This document shows, piece by piece, positions 1-5,820 of a stretch of DNA of 6,245 nucleotides (the first letter of the stretch is position 1; each line of letters opens with the position of its first letter). The notes under the pieces are model-generated. The model saw only the letters and a list, made by a program, of their open reading frames with translations. It was not told the DNA's origin and did not search any database. The position numbers and the translations under genes are program-made. The DNA comes from an uncultured Spirochaetaceae bacterium (GTDB lineage: Bacteria; Spirochaetota; Spirochaetia; Treponematales; Treponemataceae): the NCBI GenBank assembly GCA_902766345.1, contig CACXDK010000145.1, positions 1 through 6,245 on the forward strand, read 5' to 3'.

Positions 1-56
1 ATAAAGAAAACAACAAAAAAAACAAGATACGGTCATTTATTGCATATTTGCGTTAG
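1..56 (+). CDS. Possible C-terminal end of an unknown upstream gene (partial)
   Basis: Reading from base 3, the plus strand gives an open frame of 17 codons ending in TAG at 54-56, two bases before the ATG of the next gene. The visible peptide is lysine- and asparagine-rich and ends in I-R-S-F-I-A-Y-L-R, a plausible hydrophilic protein tail. The close TAG-TT-ATG junction is the kind of spacing seen between co-transcribed genes. Nothing identifies a family, and a frame this short can be open by chance. If it is not coding, bases 1-58 are simply the leader of the membrane protein gene, in which I see no convincing Shine-Dalgarno or promoter. Confidence 0.25.
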   Translation, partial: KENNKKNKIRSFIAYLR

Positions 57-58
57 TT

Positions 59-718
59 ATGATAATCTTCCATAATATGAATATATTCTTATTGATTTCA
101 ATCCCTTCAATTCTTATATGGACAATACTTACAAACCCAGAATACAGATGGACATCTTTTGTACCTCCCATCATTATAGGTTTGCTAACAGCAATACTTA
201 CATGCTTTATAAAGGAATTCTTTATATTCTATTCACATATATCTACATCCAATTTTCTTGCACACTTTGCATATCTTTCTTTAAGGGATTCTATAATTCC
301 TGTACTAGTTTTAAACCTTGCCTTTTTCTTACTTTCAAAAGACGACTGGGATTATAAGATAGAAAGCATAGCTCCGCTAGCACACTCTTTTTTTGCAGTG
401 TACATTCCCTATTTTGTTCTTACAGGCAAAGAGCCTCAGTCATTATTTTTGAACATAATAAAGCCGTTGCTGTTTTCTGCACTCCCAATATCAAGTTCGC
501 TACTATGTTCAGGTCTGATTTCTTGCATAAGAAAAAAGAACAGCCTATCTGCCGCAATTATATTCGCCATAATAGCAGTACTCTTACTGCCATCACTTAC
601 AGAATCAATATGGTACTATAATATGAACTCATTAATCTGGATTATACTCACTGCCGTGTATATTTTTGCTGCCGTAATTCTTACGGTACTAAAGAAAAGC
701 AGAAAAGAAGAAATATAA
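59..718 (+). CDS. Polytopic membrane protein of unknown function
   Basis: I do not recognise this 219-residue protein. It is strongly hydrophobic, with about seven likely membrane segments near residues 9-24, 34-51, 75-92, 104-122, 129-157 (long, possibly two half-segments), 163-181 and 190-210. Short polar loops separate them, notably K-D-D-W-D-Y-K around 94-100 and R-K-K at 158-160. It ends in a basic, charged tail (K-K-S-R-K-E-E). No catalytic, transporter-signature or zinc-ligand motif stands out. The start is uncertain: ATG at 59 has no clear Shine-Dalgarno, and an ATG at 77 (residue 7) is an alternative just before the first segment. An in-frame stop at 2-4 rules out a much longer form. 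It runs convergently to the sugar transporter cluster, so it is probably unrelated to it and may belong to an operon entering from the left. The coding call rests on its length, its consistent membrane-protein pattern and the lack of a competing frame. Confidence 0.7.
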   Translation: MIIFHNMNIFLLISIPSILIWTILTNPEYRWTSFVPPIIIGLLTAILTCFIKEFFIFYSHISTSNFLAHFAYLSLRDSIIPVLVLNLAFFLLSKDDWDYKIESIAPLAHSFFAVYIPYFVLTGKEPQSLFLNIIKPLLFSALPISSSLLCSGLISCIRKKNSLSAAIIFAIIAVLLLPSLTESIWYYNMNSLIWIILTAVYIFAAVILTVLKKSRKEEI

Positions 719-763
719 AAAACGCCGGTGCCGATATAAGCAAAAGTATCTATCAGCACCGGC
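717..763 (-). terminator. Intrinsic terminator of the sugar transporter cluster
   Basis: A perfect 8-bp inverted repeat (GCCGGTGC at 724-731, GCACCGGC at 756-763) extends inward by four more pairs (GATA 733-736 with TATC 751-754) after one mismatch. On the minus strand the stem is followed by G and six T (717-722), the classic factor-independent layout. It lies 96 bases past the rbsC stop and overlaps the stop codon of the convergent membrane-protein gene. On the plus strand no T-run follows, so it is one-directional by sequence. The preceding untranslated stretch (764-859) has a direct repeat TTGTTACG (824-831 and 846-853) and a 5-bp inverted repeat (813-817 with 830-834); I assign no function to either. 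Confidence 0.85.
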
Positions 764-859
764 TATTACCGGAGGGTCTTCTTAGAATCATACCTTTGCT
801 TTGTGTTAAAGCAGCCGGAACTATTGTTACGGCTACCGAAAACATTTGTTACGCAAACA

Positions 860-1846
860 TTATTTCTTATTCCTGTTACGGATGAAATCCAGGAATACAG
901 CCAGAAGGATTACAACACCCTTAACAACGTACTGCCAAAAAGAATTAACATTCAAAAGGTTAAGTCCGTTATTCAAGAAGCCAATTATCAAAGCTCCGAT
1001 TATTGTACCTCCAATCTTTCCCGAACCGCCAGACATAGACGTTCCGCCTACAACAACAGCTGCAATAGCATCCATTTCAGCACCGTTACCAGCCGTAGGC
1101 TGACCTGAATACATGCGGGAAGCAAGGACAACACCTGCAAGACCAGCCATCAGACCAGAAAAAGAATAGATCCAGAACTTAACCTTTTCTACTGATATAC
1201 CGGAAAACTTTGCAGCCTGAACATTTCCACCTACTGCATAAATATGGCGGCCAAGCCTGGTATGGTTTATAAGCAGTGCAGTCAATATAAGCACAATAAT
1301 AAGAATTATTACTGGAGTCGGAATAGGACCAATGTAGCCCGCTCCTATAAACTGCCATTCCTTTGTAACAACACGGACAGGGGAACCACCTGTATATACA
1401 TAGGCAAATCCTCTAGCAACATTCATCGTAGCCAGTGTAACAATAAAAGGAGGAATAGTCGTTTTGCAGATGATAGCTCCGTTTATCATTCCAAAGAAAA
1501 CTCCAACCAATACACCTATAATCAAGGCAACAGGAATAGCCATGCCGTGGCGTGCGACGCATGCTGCAGCGACACAACCTGAGAGAGCTATTATTGAACC
1601 CACAGACAAATCTATTCCGCCAAGTATAATTATCATGGTCATTCCACAGGCAAGATACAGGTTTGTAGAAAGCTGCCTGAGAACATTAAACATATTCTGC
1701 CGCGTAAGGAATGCTTCCGAAGTTGCCGGATTTATGGCAAGAAACAGATAGAGCACTGCAAACGCCACCAAGATTCCTAGATTCTCTTTAAAATATGTGG
1801 TCACACCCTTGACCATTTTTCCGTTTTTTATTGCATTAGACTGCAT
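860..1846 (-). CDS. rbsC: CUT2-family sugar ABC transporter permease (RbsC/MglC type)
   Basis: Inner-membrane permease of a monosaccharide importer. Two copies are expected to form the channel that takes sugar from the binding protein and is driven by the RbsA-like ATPase. The 328 residues match the usual family length (E. coli RbsC is about 320). Family signatures are G-G-I-D-L-S-V-G at 76-83, L-G-R-H-I-Y-A-V-G-G-N at 198-208, and the strongly conserved block from E257 through V-V-V-G-G-T-S (264-270) and S-G-G-S-G-K-I-G-G (272-280), with the last helices at 281-295 and 306-320. About 8-10 hydrophobic segments are visible, and the C terminus is basic (R-N-R-N-K-K). The start at 1846 is supported by a Shine-Dalgarno 9 bases upstream. 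It follows rbsA by 30 bases and is the last gene before the terminator. The exact sugar cannot be read from the permease; ribose, galactose, xylose and polyol permeases all look like this. Confidence 0.93.
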   Translation of the reverse strand: MQSNAIKNGKMVKGVTTYFKENLGILVAFAVLYLFLAINPATSEAFLTRQNMFNVLRQLSTNLYLACGMTMIIILGGIDLSVGSIIALSGCVAAACVARHGMAIPVALIIGVLVGVFFGMINGAIICKTTIPPFIVTLATMNVARGFAYVYTGGSPVRVVTKEWQFIGAGYIGPIPTPVIILIIVLILTALLINHTRLGRHIYAVGGNVQAAKFSGISVEKVKFWIYSFSGLMAGLAGVVLASRMYSGQPTAGNGAEMDAIAAVVVGGTSMSGGSGKIGGTIIGALIIGFLNNGLNLLNVNSFWQYVVKGVVILLAVFLDFIRNRNKK

Positions 1847-1855
1847 ATCTTTGTA

Positions 1856-1860
1856 CTCCT
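1856..1860 (-). promoter_or_regulatory. Ribosome binding site of rbsC
   Basis: AGGAG within AAAGGAGT on the minus strand, 9 bases before the ATG at 1846. It lies in the 30-base rbsA-rbsC spacer and fixes the start at 1846 rather than at the internal Met11. Confidence 0.8.
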
Positions 1861-1876
1861 TTCCTTAACACCATGA

Positions 1877-3364
1877 CTACTCTGCCGTAGCAAGAGCCAT
1901 TATTCTTTCCTGAGATGCCTCCTCATGATCAAGACATCCCTTTACTGTTCCACCAGCCATTACACATACCCTGTCACTCATGTTTATTATCTCAGGAAGT
2001 TCTGAAGAAATCATGATGATAGAGATTCCCTGCTTTACAAGGGAATTCATAATGGCATATATTTCCGCCTTTGCACCTACATCAATGCCTCTGGTAGGCT
2101 CATCCAGAATAAGGATAGAAGGTTTTGTTGCAAGCCAGCGGCTTATCATAACCTTCTGCTGGTTTCCTCCAGAAAGATGATTTACAGGCTGCTCCAATGA
2201 CGGCGTTTTTGTACGCATCATGCTGTTATATTCTTTTGCAATGTCCTCTTCTTTTTTATTGTTCAAGAAAAGGCCTTTTATAAACTGGGAAAGAACTTCT
2301 ATAGTCGAGTTATATTTTACACTCTGAACATGGAACAGTCCTTCCAGTTTTCTGTCTTCCGGCACAAGTGCAAGACCATGCTCTATAGCCTGAACAGCAG
2401 AAGTAAAGTGTACGGACTTACCATTTATGCAGATGTTGCCACTATATTTTTTTGTAAGTCCAAAAATGGCCTGCATAGTTTCGCTGCGTCCTGCACCAAC
2501 AAGCCCCGCAAAACCAAGTATCTCACCTTTACGAAGTTCAAAAGACGCATCACGGACCATATTTCCGTCATTTAGATGATCTACGCTAAGTACCACATCT
2601 CCACCTTTTGAAAAGTTTCGCACATAGTACTGTTGCAAGCTGCGCCCAACCATCTTTGAAATCAAATCATCTTTAGTTATGTCTTTTATTACCTCTGTGC
2701 TTACGTAATGACCATCACGCATGACTGTCACACGGTCACAAACTTCCCACAACTCGCTCATTTTATGGGATATGTAAATAATGCCGACTTTCTTTTCTGT
2801 AAGAGACCGCATTATCTTAAACAGGAATTCAACTTCCTTATCTGAGATGGAAGAAGTCGGCTCATCCATGACCAGAATGCGGGAATTAAATGATATGGCC
2901 TTTATTATCTCAACCATCTGCTGCTGGGCAATAGTAAGATTGACCATAAGTGTTTCTGGAGTAAAATTCATATTGTAAGACTCAAGCAGGGCCTCTGTAT
3001 CACGGTTCATTTTTGCTTTATCAACAAAAATGCCATTCATAGGTTCCCTGCCCAAGAATATGTTTTCAGCTACCGTCATGTAAGGAACCATTACAAGCTC
3101 CTGATGAATGACAGCTATGCCGTTTTTCTGTGCGTCAAAAACTCCATTTATTTCAATTTTATGTCCGTCTATGAATATTTCACCCTTATCAGCCTTATAT
3201 ATGCCACCAAGAATCTTTATAAGGGTAGACTTTCCGGCACCATTTTCCCCAAGTAAGGCATGCACTTCTCCTGCCCGTAACTCAAAGTTTACATCTTGCA
3301 GTGCATACACCCCAGGGAATGTCTTATCTATGCCGCTCATTTTCAATAGAACATTTTCACTCAT
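1877..3364 (-). CDS. rbsA: CUT2-family sugar ABC transporter ATPase, two fused nucleotide-binding domains (RbsA/MglA type)
   Basis: Cytoplasmic ATPase energising the sugar importer. Two ABC domains lie in tandem. Numbering counts from the ATG at 3370; the preferred start at 3364 is residue 3, giving 495 residues. Domain 1: Walker A G-E-N-G-A-G-K-S-T at 41-49, Q-loop Gln90, degenerate signature L-T-I-A-Q-Q-Q at 145-151, Walker B ending D169-E170, H-loop His202. Domain 2: Walker A with Arg replacing Lys (G-A-G-R-S, R295), canonical signature L-S-G-G-N-Q-Q-K at 399-406, Walker B ending D423-E424, and S-S-E at 455-457 where the H-loop His would be. This asymmetry (one intact site, one degenerate) is normal for RbsA/MglA proteins and is not damage. 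Start: the Shine-Dalgarno AGAGG lies 8 bases before the ATG at 3364 but immediately against the ATG at 3370. The gene sits between the binding-protein and permease genes. Substrate is unknown; the symbol is used at family level. Confidence 0.94.
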   Translation of the reverse strand: MSENVLLKMSGIDKTFPGVYALQDVNFELRAGEVHALLGENGAGKSTLIKILGGIYKADKGEIFIDGHKIEINGVFDAQKNGIAVIHQELVMVPYMTVAENIFLGREPMNGIFVDKAKMNRDTEALLESYNMNFTPETLMVNLTIAQQQMVEIIKAISFNSRILVMDEPTSSISDKEVEFLFKIMRSLTEKKVGIIYISHKMSELWEVCDRVTVMRDGHYVSTEVIKDITKDDLISKMVGRSLQQYYVRNFSKGGDVVLSVDHLNDGNMVRDASFELRKGEILGFAGLVGAGRSETMQAIFGLTKKYSGNICINGKSVHFTSAVQAIEHGLALVPEDRKLEGLFHVQSVKYNSTIEVLSQFIKGLFLNNKKEEDIAKEYNSMMRTKTPSLEQPVNHLSGGNQQKVMISRWLATKPSILILDEPTRGIDVGAKAEIYAIMNSLVKQGISIIMISSELPEIINMSDRVCVMAGGTVKGCLDHEEASQERIMALATAE

Positions 3365-3456
3365 CTGCATTTCCTCTGGATAAAAATCAGAATGCGGAAT
3401 ACAGGGAAATGCAGGCAGAAAATTTTACGAAACTCCTTACCTAACCTGCATTTCCC
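3365..3456 (-). promoter_or_regulatory. Candidate translational attenuator: two mutually exclusive hairpins before rbsA
   Basis: Three matching segments lie in the rbsB-rbsA spacer. In mRNA order they are A (GGGAAATGCAGG, from 3456-3445), B (CCTGCATTTCCC, from 3415-3404) and C (GGAAATGCAG, from 3374-3365). B is a perfect 12-bp complement of A and a perfect 10-bp complement of C, with loops of 29 and 30 bases. C holds the last two G of the rbsA Shine-Dalgarno and everything up to its ATG. A-B pairing therefore leaves rbsA open, and B-C pairing would close it. A begins 9 bases after the rbsB stop, so a terminating ribosome would cover part of it. No T-run follows either hairpin, which argues against transcription termination. 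The repeats are seen directly; the switching role is inferred. A simpler reading is an A-B hairpin protecting the 3' end of rbsB mRNA. Confidence 0.6.
3373..3377 (-). promoter_or_regulatory. Ribosome binding site of rbsA; decides the start
   Basis: AGAGG on the minus strand lies 8 bases before the ATG at 3364 and directly against the in-frame ATG at 3370, so 3364 is the better start. Its last two bases lie in the segment that can be sequestered by the upstream RNA (see 3365-3456). Confidence 0.7.
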
Positions 3457-3465
3457 CAATTCTAC

Positions 3466-4440
3466 TTACTGCCAGCCGTCAGTTCCGTACTGAGCAACAT
3501 TTTCTTTTGATATAAAGAAGGTTGGTACAGGATAGCGCCCGTCAACTTTCTCGCCAGCCTTGATTTTATACATAAGTTCAACAGATTTCTTTGCAATGTT
3601 GATAGGAGACTGAGCACCAGTTCCTTCAATTAAAGAAGAAGAGCTTGCAAGTTCCCTCTTAATATCAGGAGAACCGTCTACACCATAAATTTTTGTATTC
3701 TTAATGCCAGCTGCATTTGCTGCTGCAAGAGCACCCAGAGCAGTAGGATCGTTACCGCCAAAAATAGCAACAACATCTGGATGAGCCTGAAGTAAATCTT
3801 CTGCTATGCCCATTGAAACCTGAAGGTTTCCTTTTGCATCCTGCTGTGCTACAATATTAAAGCCATGACCTTTTATGGCGTCAAGGAATCCGTTTGTACG
3901 GTCCACAACGGAATTCATTGTAGGAGAATCCAAAACAATTATGTCTCCACCGTTAGGACATTTCTTTACAAGATCTTCACCGCAAACCTTGCCTGCATTA
4001 TAGTTATCAGAACCTGTATAAGTAGTAACATAGTTCTCCATATCTGCAACTTCTGTATCAAAATTTACGATTGGAATTCCTGCACTCTTTAATTGATCAA
4101 GAGCAGGAATAATTCCCTCTGCCTCAGCTGGATTAAGGAAGAATCCGTCTACTTTCTGTGCAATAACGTCTTCTACCTGCTGAATCTGTCTGGTCACATT
4201 GTTTGCAGGGTCAACAGAAACAAGTTTATCACCCCTAGCCTCAACTTCTTCCCTGATTGTCTTTTCAATAAGTACAAAGAACGGATTTGACTGATCCATG
4301 CAAGTAAAGCCAAACTTATAATGCTTTTCGCCACTCGCAGCTCCAGAAGAGTCCTTAGCTTTTTTTCCACCACAGGAAACCATACACAATGCTGATGCTG
4401 CAACAGCAAGAACAGCTGCTGCTTTTACAATCTTTTTCAT
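3466..4440 (-). CDS. rbsB: Periplasmic sugar-binding lipoprotein of a CUT2 ABC transporter (RbsB-like)
   Basis: Captures a monosaccharide outside the inner membrane and delivers it to the RbsC/RbsA complex. The 324-residue precursor has a lipoprotein signal: M-K-K start, hydrophobic stretch 6-20, lipobox V-S-C with Cys23 as lipidation site, then a Gly/Lys/Ser-rich linker to about 40. The rest is a periplasmic-binding-protein type I fold. By eye against E. coli RbsB the ligand-site positions are N52 and F54-F55 (N-P-F-F), D128, R181, N230 (G-G-N-D), D255 (V-D-G-S-P-D) and Q277. The Arg that follows the pocket Asp in RbsB (D-R) is Thr129 here, and the RbsB Phe of A-D-F-D-R has no counterpart, so ribose is not assured. 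No MglB-type calcium loop is seen. A strong Shine-Dalgarno fixes the start. It is the first transporter gene, with its own likely promoter, which suits the excess of binding protein these systems need. Confidence 0.93.
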   Translation of the reverse strand: MKKIVKAAAVLAVAASALCMVSCGGKKAKDSSGAASGEKHYKFGFTCMDQSNPFFVLIEKTIREEVEARGDKLVSVDPANNVTRQIQQVEDVIAQKVDGFFLNPAEAEGIIPALDQLKSAGIPIVNFDTEVADMENYVTTYTGSDNYNAGKVCGEDLVKKCPNGGDIIVLDSPTMNSVVDRTNGFLDAIKGHGFNIVAQQDAKGNLQVSMGIAEDLLQAHPDVVAIFGGNDPTALGALAAANAAGIKNTKIYGVDGSPDIKRELASSSSLIEGTGAQSPINIAKKSVELMYKIKAGEKVDGRYPVPTFFISKENVAQYGTDGWQ

Positions 4441-4446
4441 ACTGAA

Positions 4447-4452
4447 TCCTCC
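4447..4452 (-). promoter_or_regulatory. Strong ribosome binding site of rbsB
   Basis: GGAGGA on the minus strand, 6 bases before the ATG at 4440. It is the best Shine-Dalgarno in the window, consistent with high output of the binding protein. Confidence 0.85.
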
Positions 4453-4479
4453 ATTTTTATGGTTATCATTATGGATTCA

Positions 4480-4508
4480 AGTATATAGCCCTCAAAACAA
4501 GCCAACAA
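4480..4508 (-). promoter_or_regulatory. Probable sigma-70-type promoter of the rbsB-rbsA-rbsC transporter genes
   Basis: On the minus strand TTGTTG (4508-4503) and TATACT (4485-4480) are separated by 17 bases. The -10 box matches consensus at five of six positions and the -35 box at three of six. This predicts a start near 4473 and a leader of about 33 bases holding the rbsB Shine-Dalgarno. The weak -35 box fits a promoter that needs an activator, and clustered half-sites lie directly upstream. Position and spacing are seen; activity is inferred. Confidence 0.5.
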
Positions 4509-4514
4509 GTGAAC

Positions 4515-4545
4515 TTTGTCATCAGTTTTTCATGACAAATGTCAT
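4515..4545. repeat. Clustered TGTCAT inverted repeats, candidate regulator-binding site
   Basis: TTTGTCAT (4515-4522) and ATGACAAA (4532-4539) form a perfect 8-bp inverted repeat around a 9-base spacer. The right arm also pairs with TGTCAT (4540-4545), giving ATGACA-AA-TGTCAT. Three half-sites thus lie in 31 bases, overlapping the stop codon of the upstream binding-protein gene and ending 7 bases before the predicted -35 box. That is a typical activator position, and LuxR-type regulators often bind short inverted repeats. As RNA it would be an A/T-rich hairpin without a T-run, so a terminator is unlikely. Confidence 0.4.
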
Positions 4546-5819
4546 CTTGAAAGCAGGCTCTGTACATTTTGTTGCAGGATGCGCAATGCAGTATCTGCAT
4601 TCTGCCGTTCTTCTATAATGCGGCTAATTTCAGTATCAGCTGCAGCCATTGCCTGTGCATAGAGAGAAAACTTCGGCATTGCAATGCCATGATCAAGAAT
4701 ATCAGCACTTAATCCAAGACTATATTCTCTTCCGCTGTCCATATAAGAGTCCAGTGAATTTTGTAAAGATTTTGATGCAGATACTATACGGAGTGGTGAA
4801 GCCCCCTGCCCCATAACATAAACATCAGACTGAACGGAAATGTTGTGAACAAAAGTCTTTAAAAGCTCATAAGAAAGTTTCAGTTTTCTTGTCCTTGAAT
4901 TAATGCCAAGCATAAGACTACTGACTTCAGATACATTTCCTCCAGATATTCCAGACGGCATTGGAAGACATCCCCACTCATAGGAAAAATCTTTATAGAC
5001 TTTATATGGATAAGAAACATACGTACAAAACTGGGCATAAGACATTGGCATGAAACCGACTTTTCCAGCGTCAAAATCGTCTGCAGTAAAACGCCTGTCT
5101 CCTGAATGTTCATTTATGCGCTGCATAAACCGCACTGCTTCTACAGTGCGCGAATCTGACAGAAAAACCTTAGTGCCATCCTCGTCAAAAAGCTGAACTC
5201 CATTTGAATAGACCGCATCCTGCCACGTGTATCCGTACATGCCGACTTTTTTACTCAGATTATAAAAGTCATTCCACGTCCAGTCCCTTTTAGGCATGTC
5301 AAGGCCGTGCTCTTTAAGCAGCGTTACATTTACAGCCATAAGCATGCAATCTGTCTGATACGGCAGCGCATATTGCTTTCCCTGGAACTCACCAGCATTC
5401 CATGACGAATCAAAATATTCCCAGCGTTTTATGATACCATCTTTTTCAATGACAGGGGTAAGGTTCTTAAGAATGCCATTTTTTACAAGCATGGTAAAAC
5501 GATTATCAGGAATAAGGAATACATCAGGAGTCTTTCCAGAAAGAATCTGCTCCGAAAGCCACTCGTCATAATCCGACTTGCGTATTCCTGAATAATAATG
5601 AACTTTTACACCAGGATGCTCAGATTCAAATATTGCAATTGCCCTATCTACTGTATGGTAGCTGTCTCCGTTTGAGACATTCCAATTGCTTCCTGCAAAC
5701 ATTCCAAGTTCTATCACAACAGGCTTGGCATGCCTTTTCACCAGTATAGTAGCAATGACAGATATAAAAACAGAAGCTACTAAAAAAAGGCACAAGGTTT
5801 TTAAAATATTTTTTTTCAT
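4542..5819 (-). CDS. Membrane-anchored extracellular solute-binding protein (SBP_bac_1 family), likely sugar co-sensor
   Basis: A 425-residue binding protein of the family serving CUT1 (maltose/oligosaccharide-type) transporters, structurally unrelated to RbsB. N terminus: M-K-K-N, one hydrophobic segment at 7-27, then K-R-H. There is no lipobox cysteine after it (Cys10 lies inside the segment), so I read an uncleaved signal anchor with the domain outside. Family marks are F-E-S-E-H-P-G-V-K-V (64-73), a G-K-T-P-D-V-F-L-I segment (95-103), L-P-Y-Q-T-D (152-157), and the W-T-W-x-D-F block at 180-185. Start: ATG at 5819, one base after the regulator stop (TGA-T-ATG); a GTG at 5828 is possible but less likely. 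The Shine-Dalgarno is weak, implying translational coupling. A run of eight A (5816-5809) follows the ATG. No CUT1 permease lies nearby. Placed between a response regulator and a CUT2 transporter, it more likely presents sugar to a sensor kinase than transports it (inference). Confidence 0.85.
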   Translation of the reverse strand: MKKNILKTLCLFLVASVFISVIATILVKRHAKPVVIELGMFAGSNWNVSNGDSYHTVDRAIAIFESEHPGVKVHYYSGIRKSDYDEWLSEQILSGKTPDVFLIPDNRFTMLVKNGILKNLTPVIEKDGIIKRWEYFDSSWNAGEFQGKQYALPYQTDCMLMAVNVTLLKEHGLDMPKRDWTWNDFYNLSKKVGMYGYTWQDAVYSNGVQLFDEDGTKVFLSDSRTVEAVRFMQRINEHSGDRRFTADDFDAGKVGFMPMSYAQFCTYVSYPYKVYKDFSYEWGCLPMPSGISGGNVSEVSSLMLGINSRTRKLKLSYELLKTFVHNISVQSDVYVMGQGASPLRIVSASKSLQNSLDSYMDSGREYSLGLSADILDHGIAMPKFSLYAQAMAAADTEISRIIEERQNADTALRILQQNVQSLLSR

Positions 5820-5820
5820 A

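Noticed and set aside
724..763. The hairpin as a terminator for the plus-strand membrane-protein gene as well
   Set aside because: On the plus strand the stem is followed by TATTACCGGAGG with no T-run, so a factor-independent role there is not supported, although it follows that stop codon closely.
753..791. A 12-codon minus-strand frame (ATG at 791) upstream of the terminator
   Set aside because: There is no properly spaced Shine-Dalgarno, it is very short and its stop abuts the terminator stem. Nothing supports translation.
803..1751. Plus-strand open frames opposite rbsC
   Set aside because: They lie fully antisense to a gene with clear family motifs, have low-complexity or irregular translations and lack recognisable domains. 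They are frame shadows.
3365..3370. ATG at 3370 as the rbsA start
   Set aside because: The Shine-Dalgarno AGAGG lies directly against this ATG but 8 bases before the ATG at 3364, so the latter is preferred.
3371..3465. A separate promoter for rbsA in the rbsB-rbsA spacer
   Set aside because: The only decent -10-like sequence (TAAAAT on the minus strand, near 3422-3427) has no -35 box at usable spacing.
1980..4290. Plus-strand open frames opposite rbsA and rbsB
   Set aside because: Same reason: antisense to well-supported genes, with no domain or ribosome-binding-site support.
4515..4539. Terminator between the solute-binding-protein gene and rbsB
   Set aside because: The stem is only 8 bp and A/T-rich, and on the minus strand it is followed by GTTCACTTG instead of a T-run. 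A protein-binding site is the better reading.
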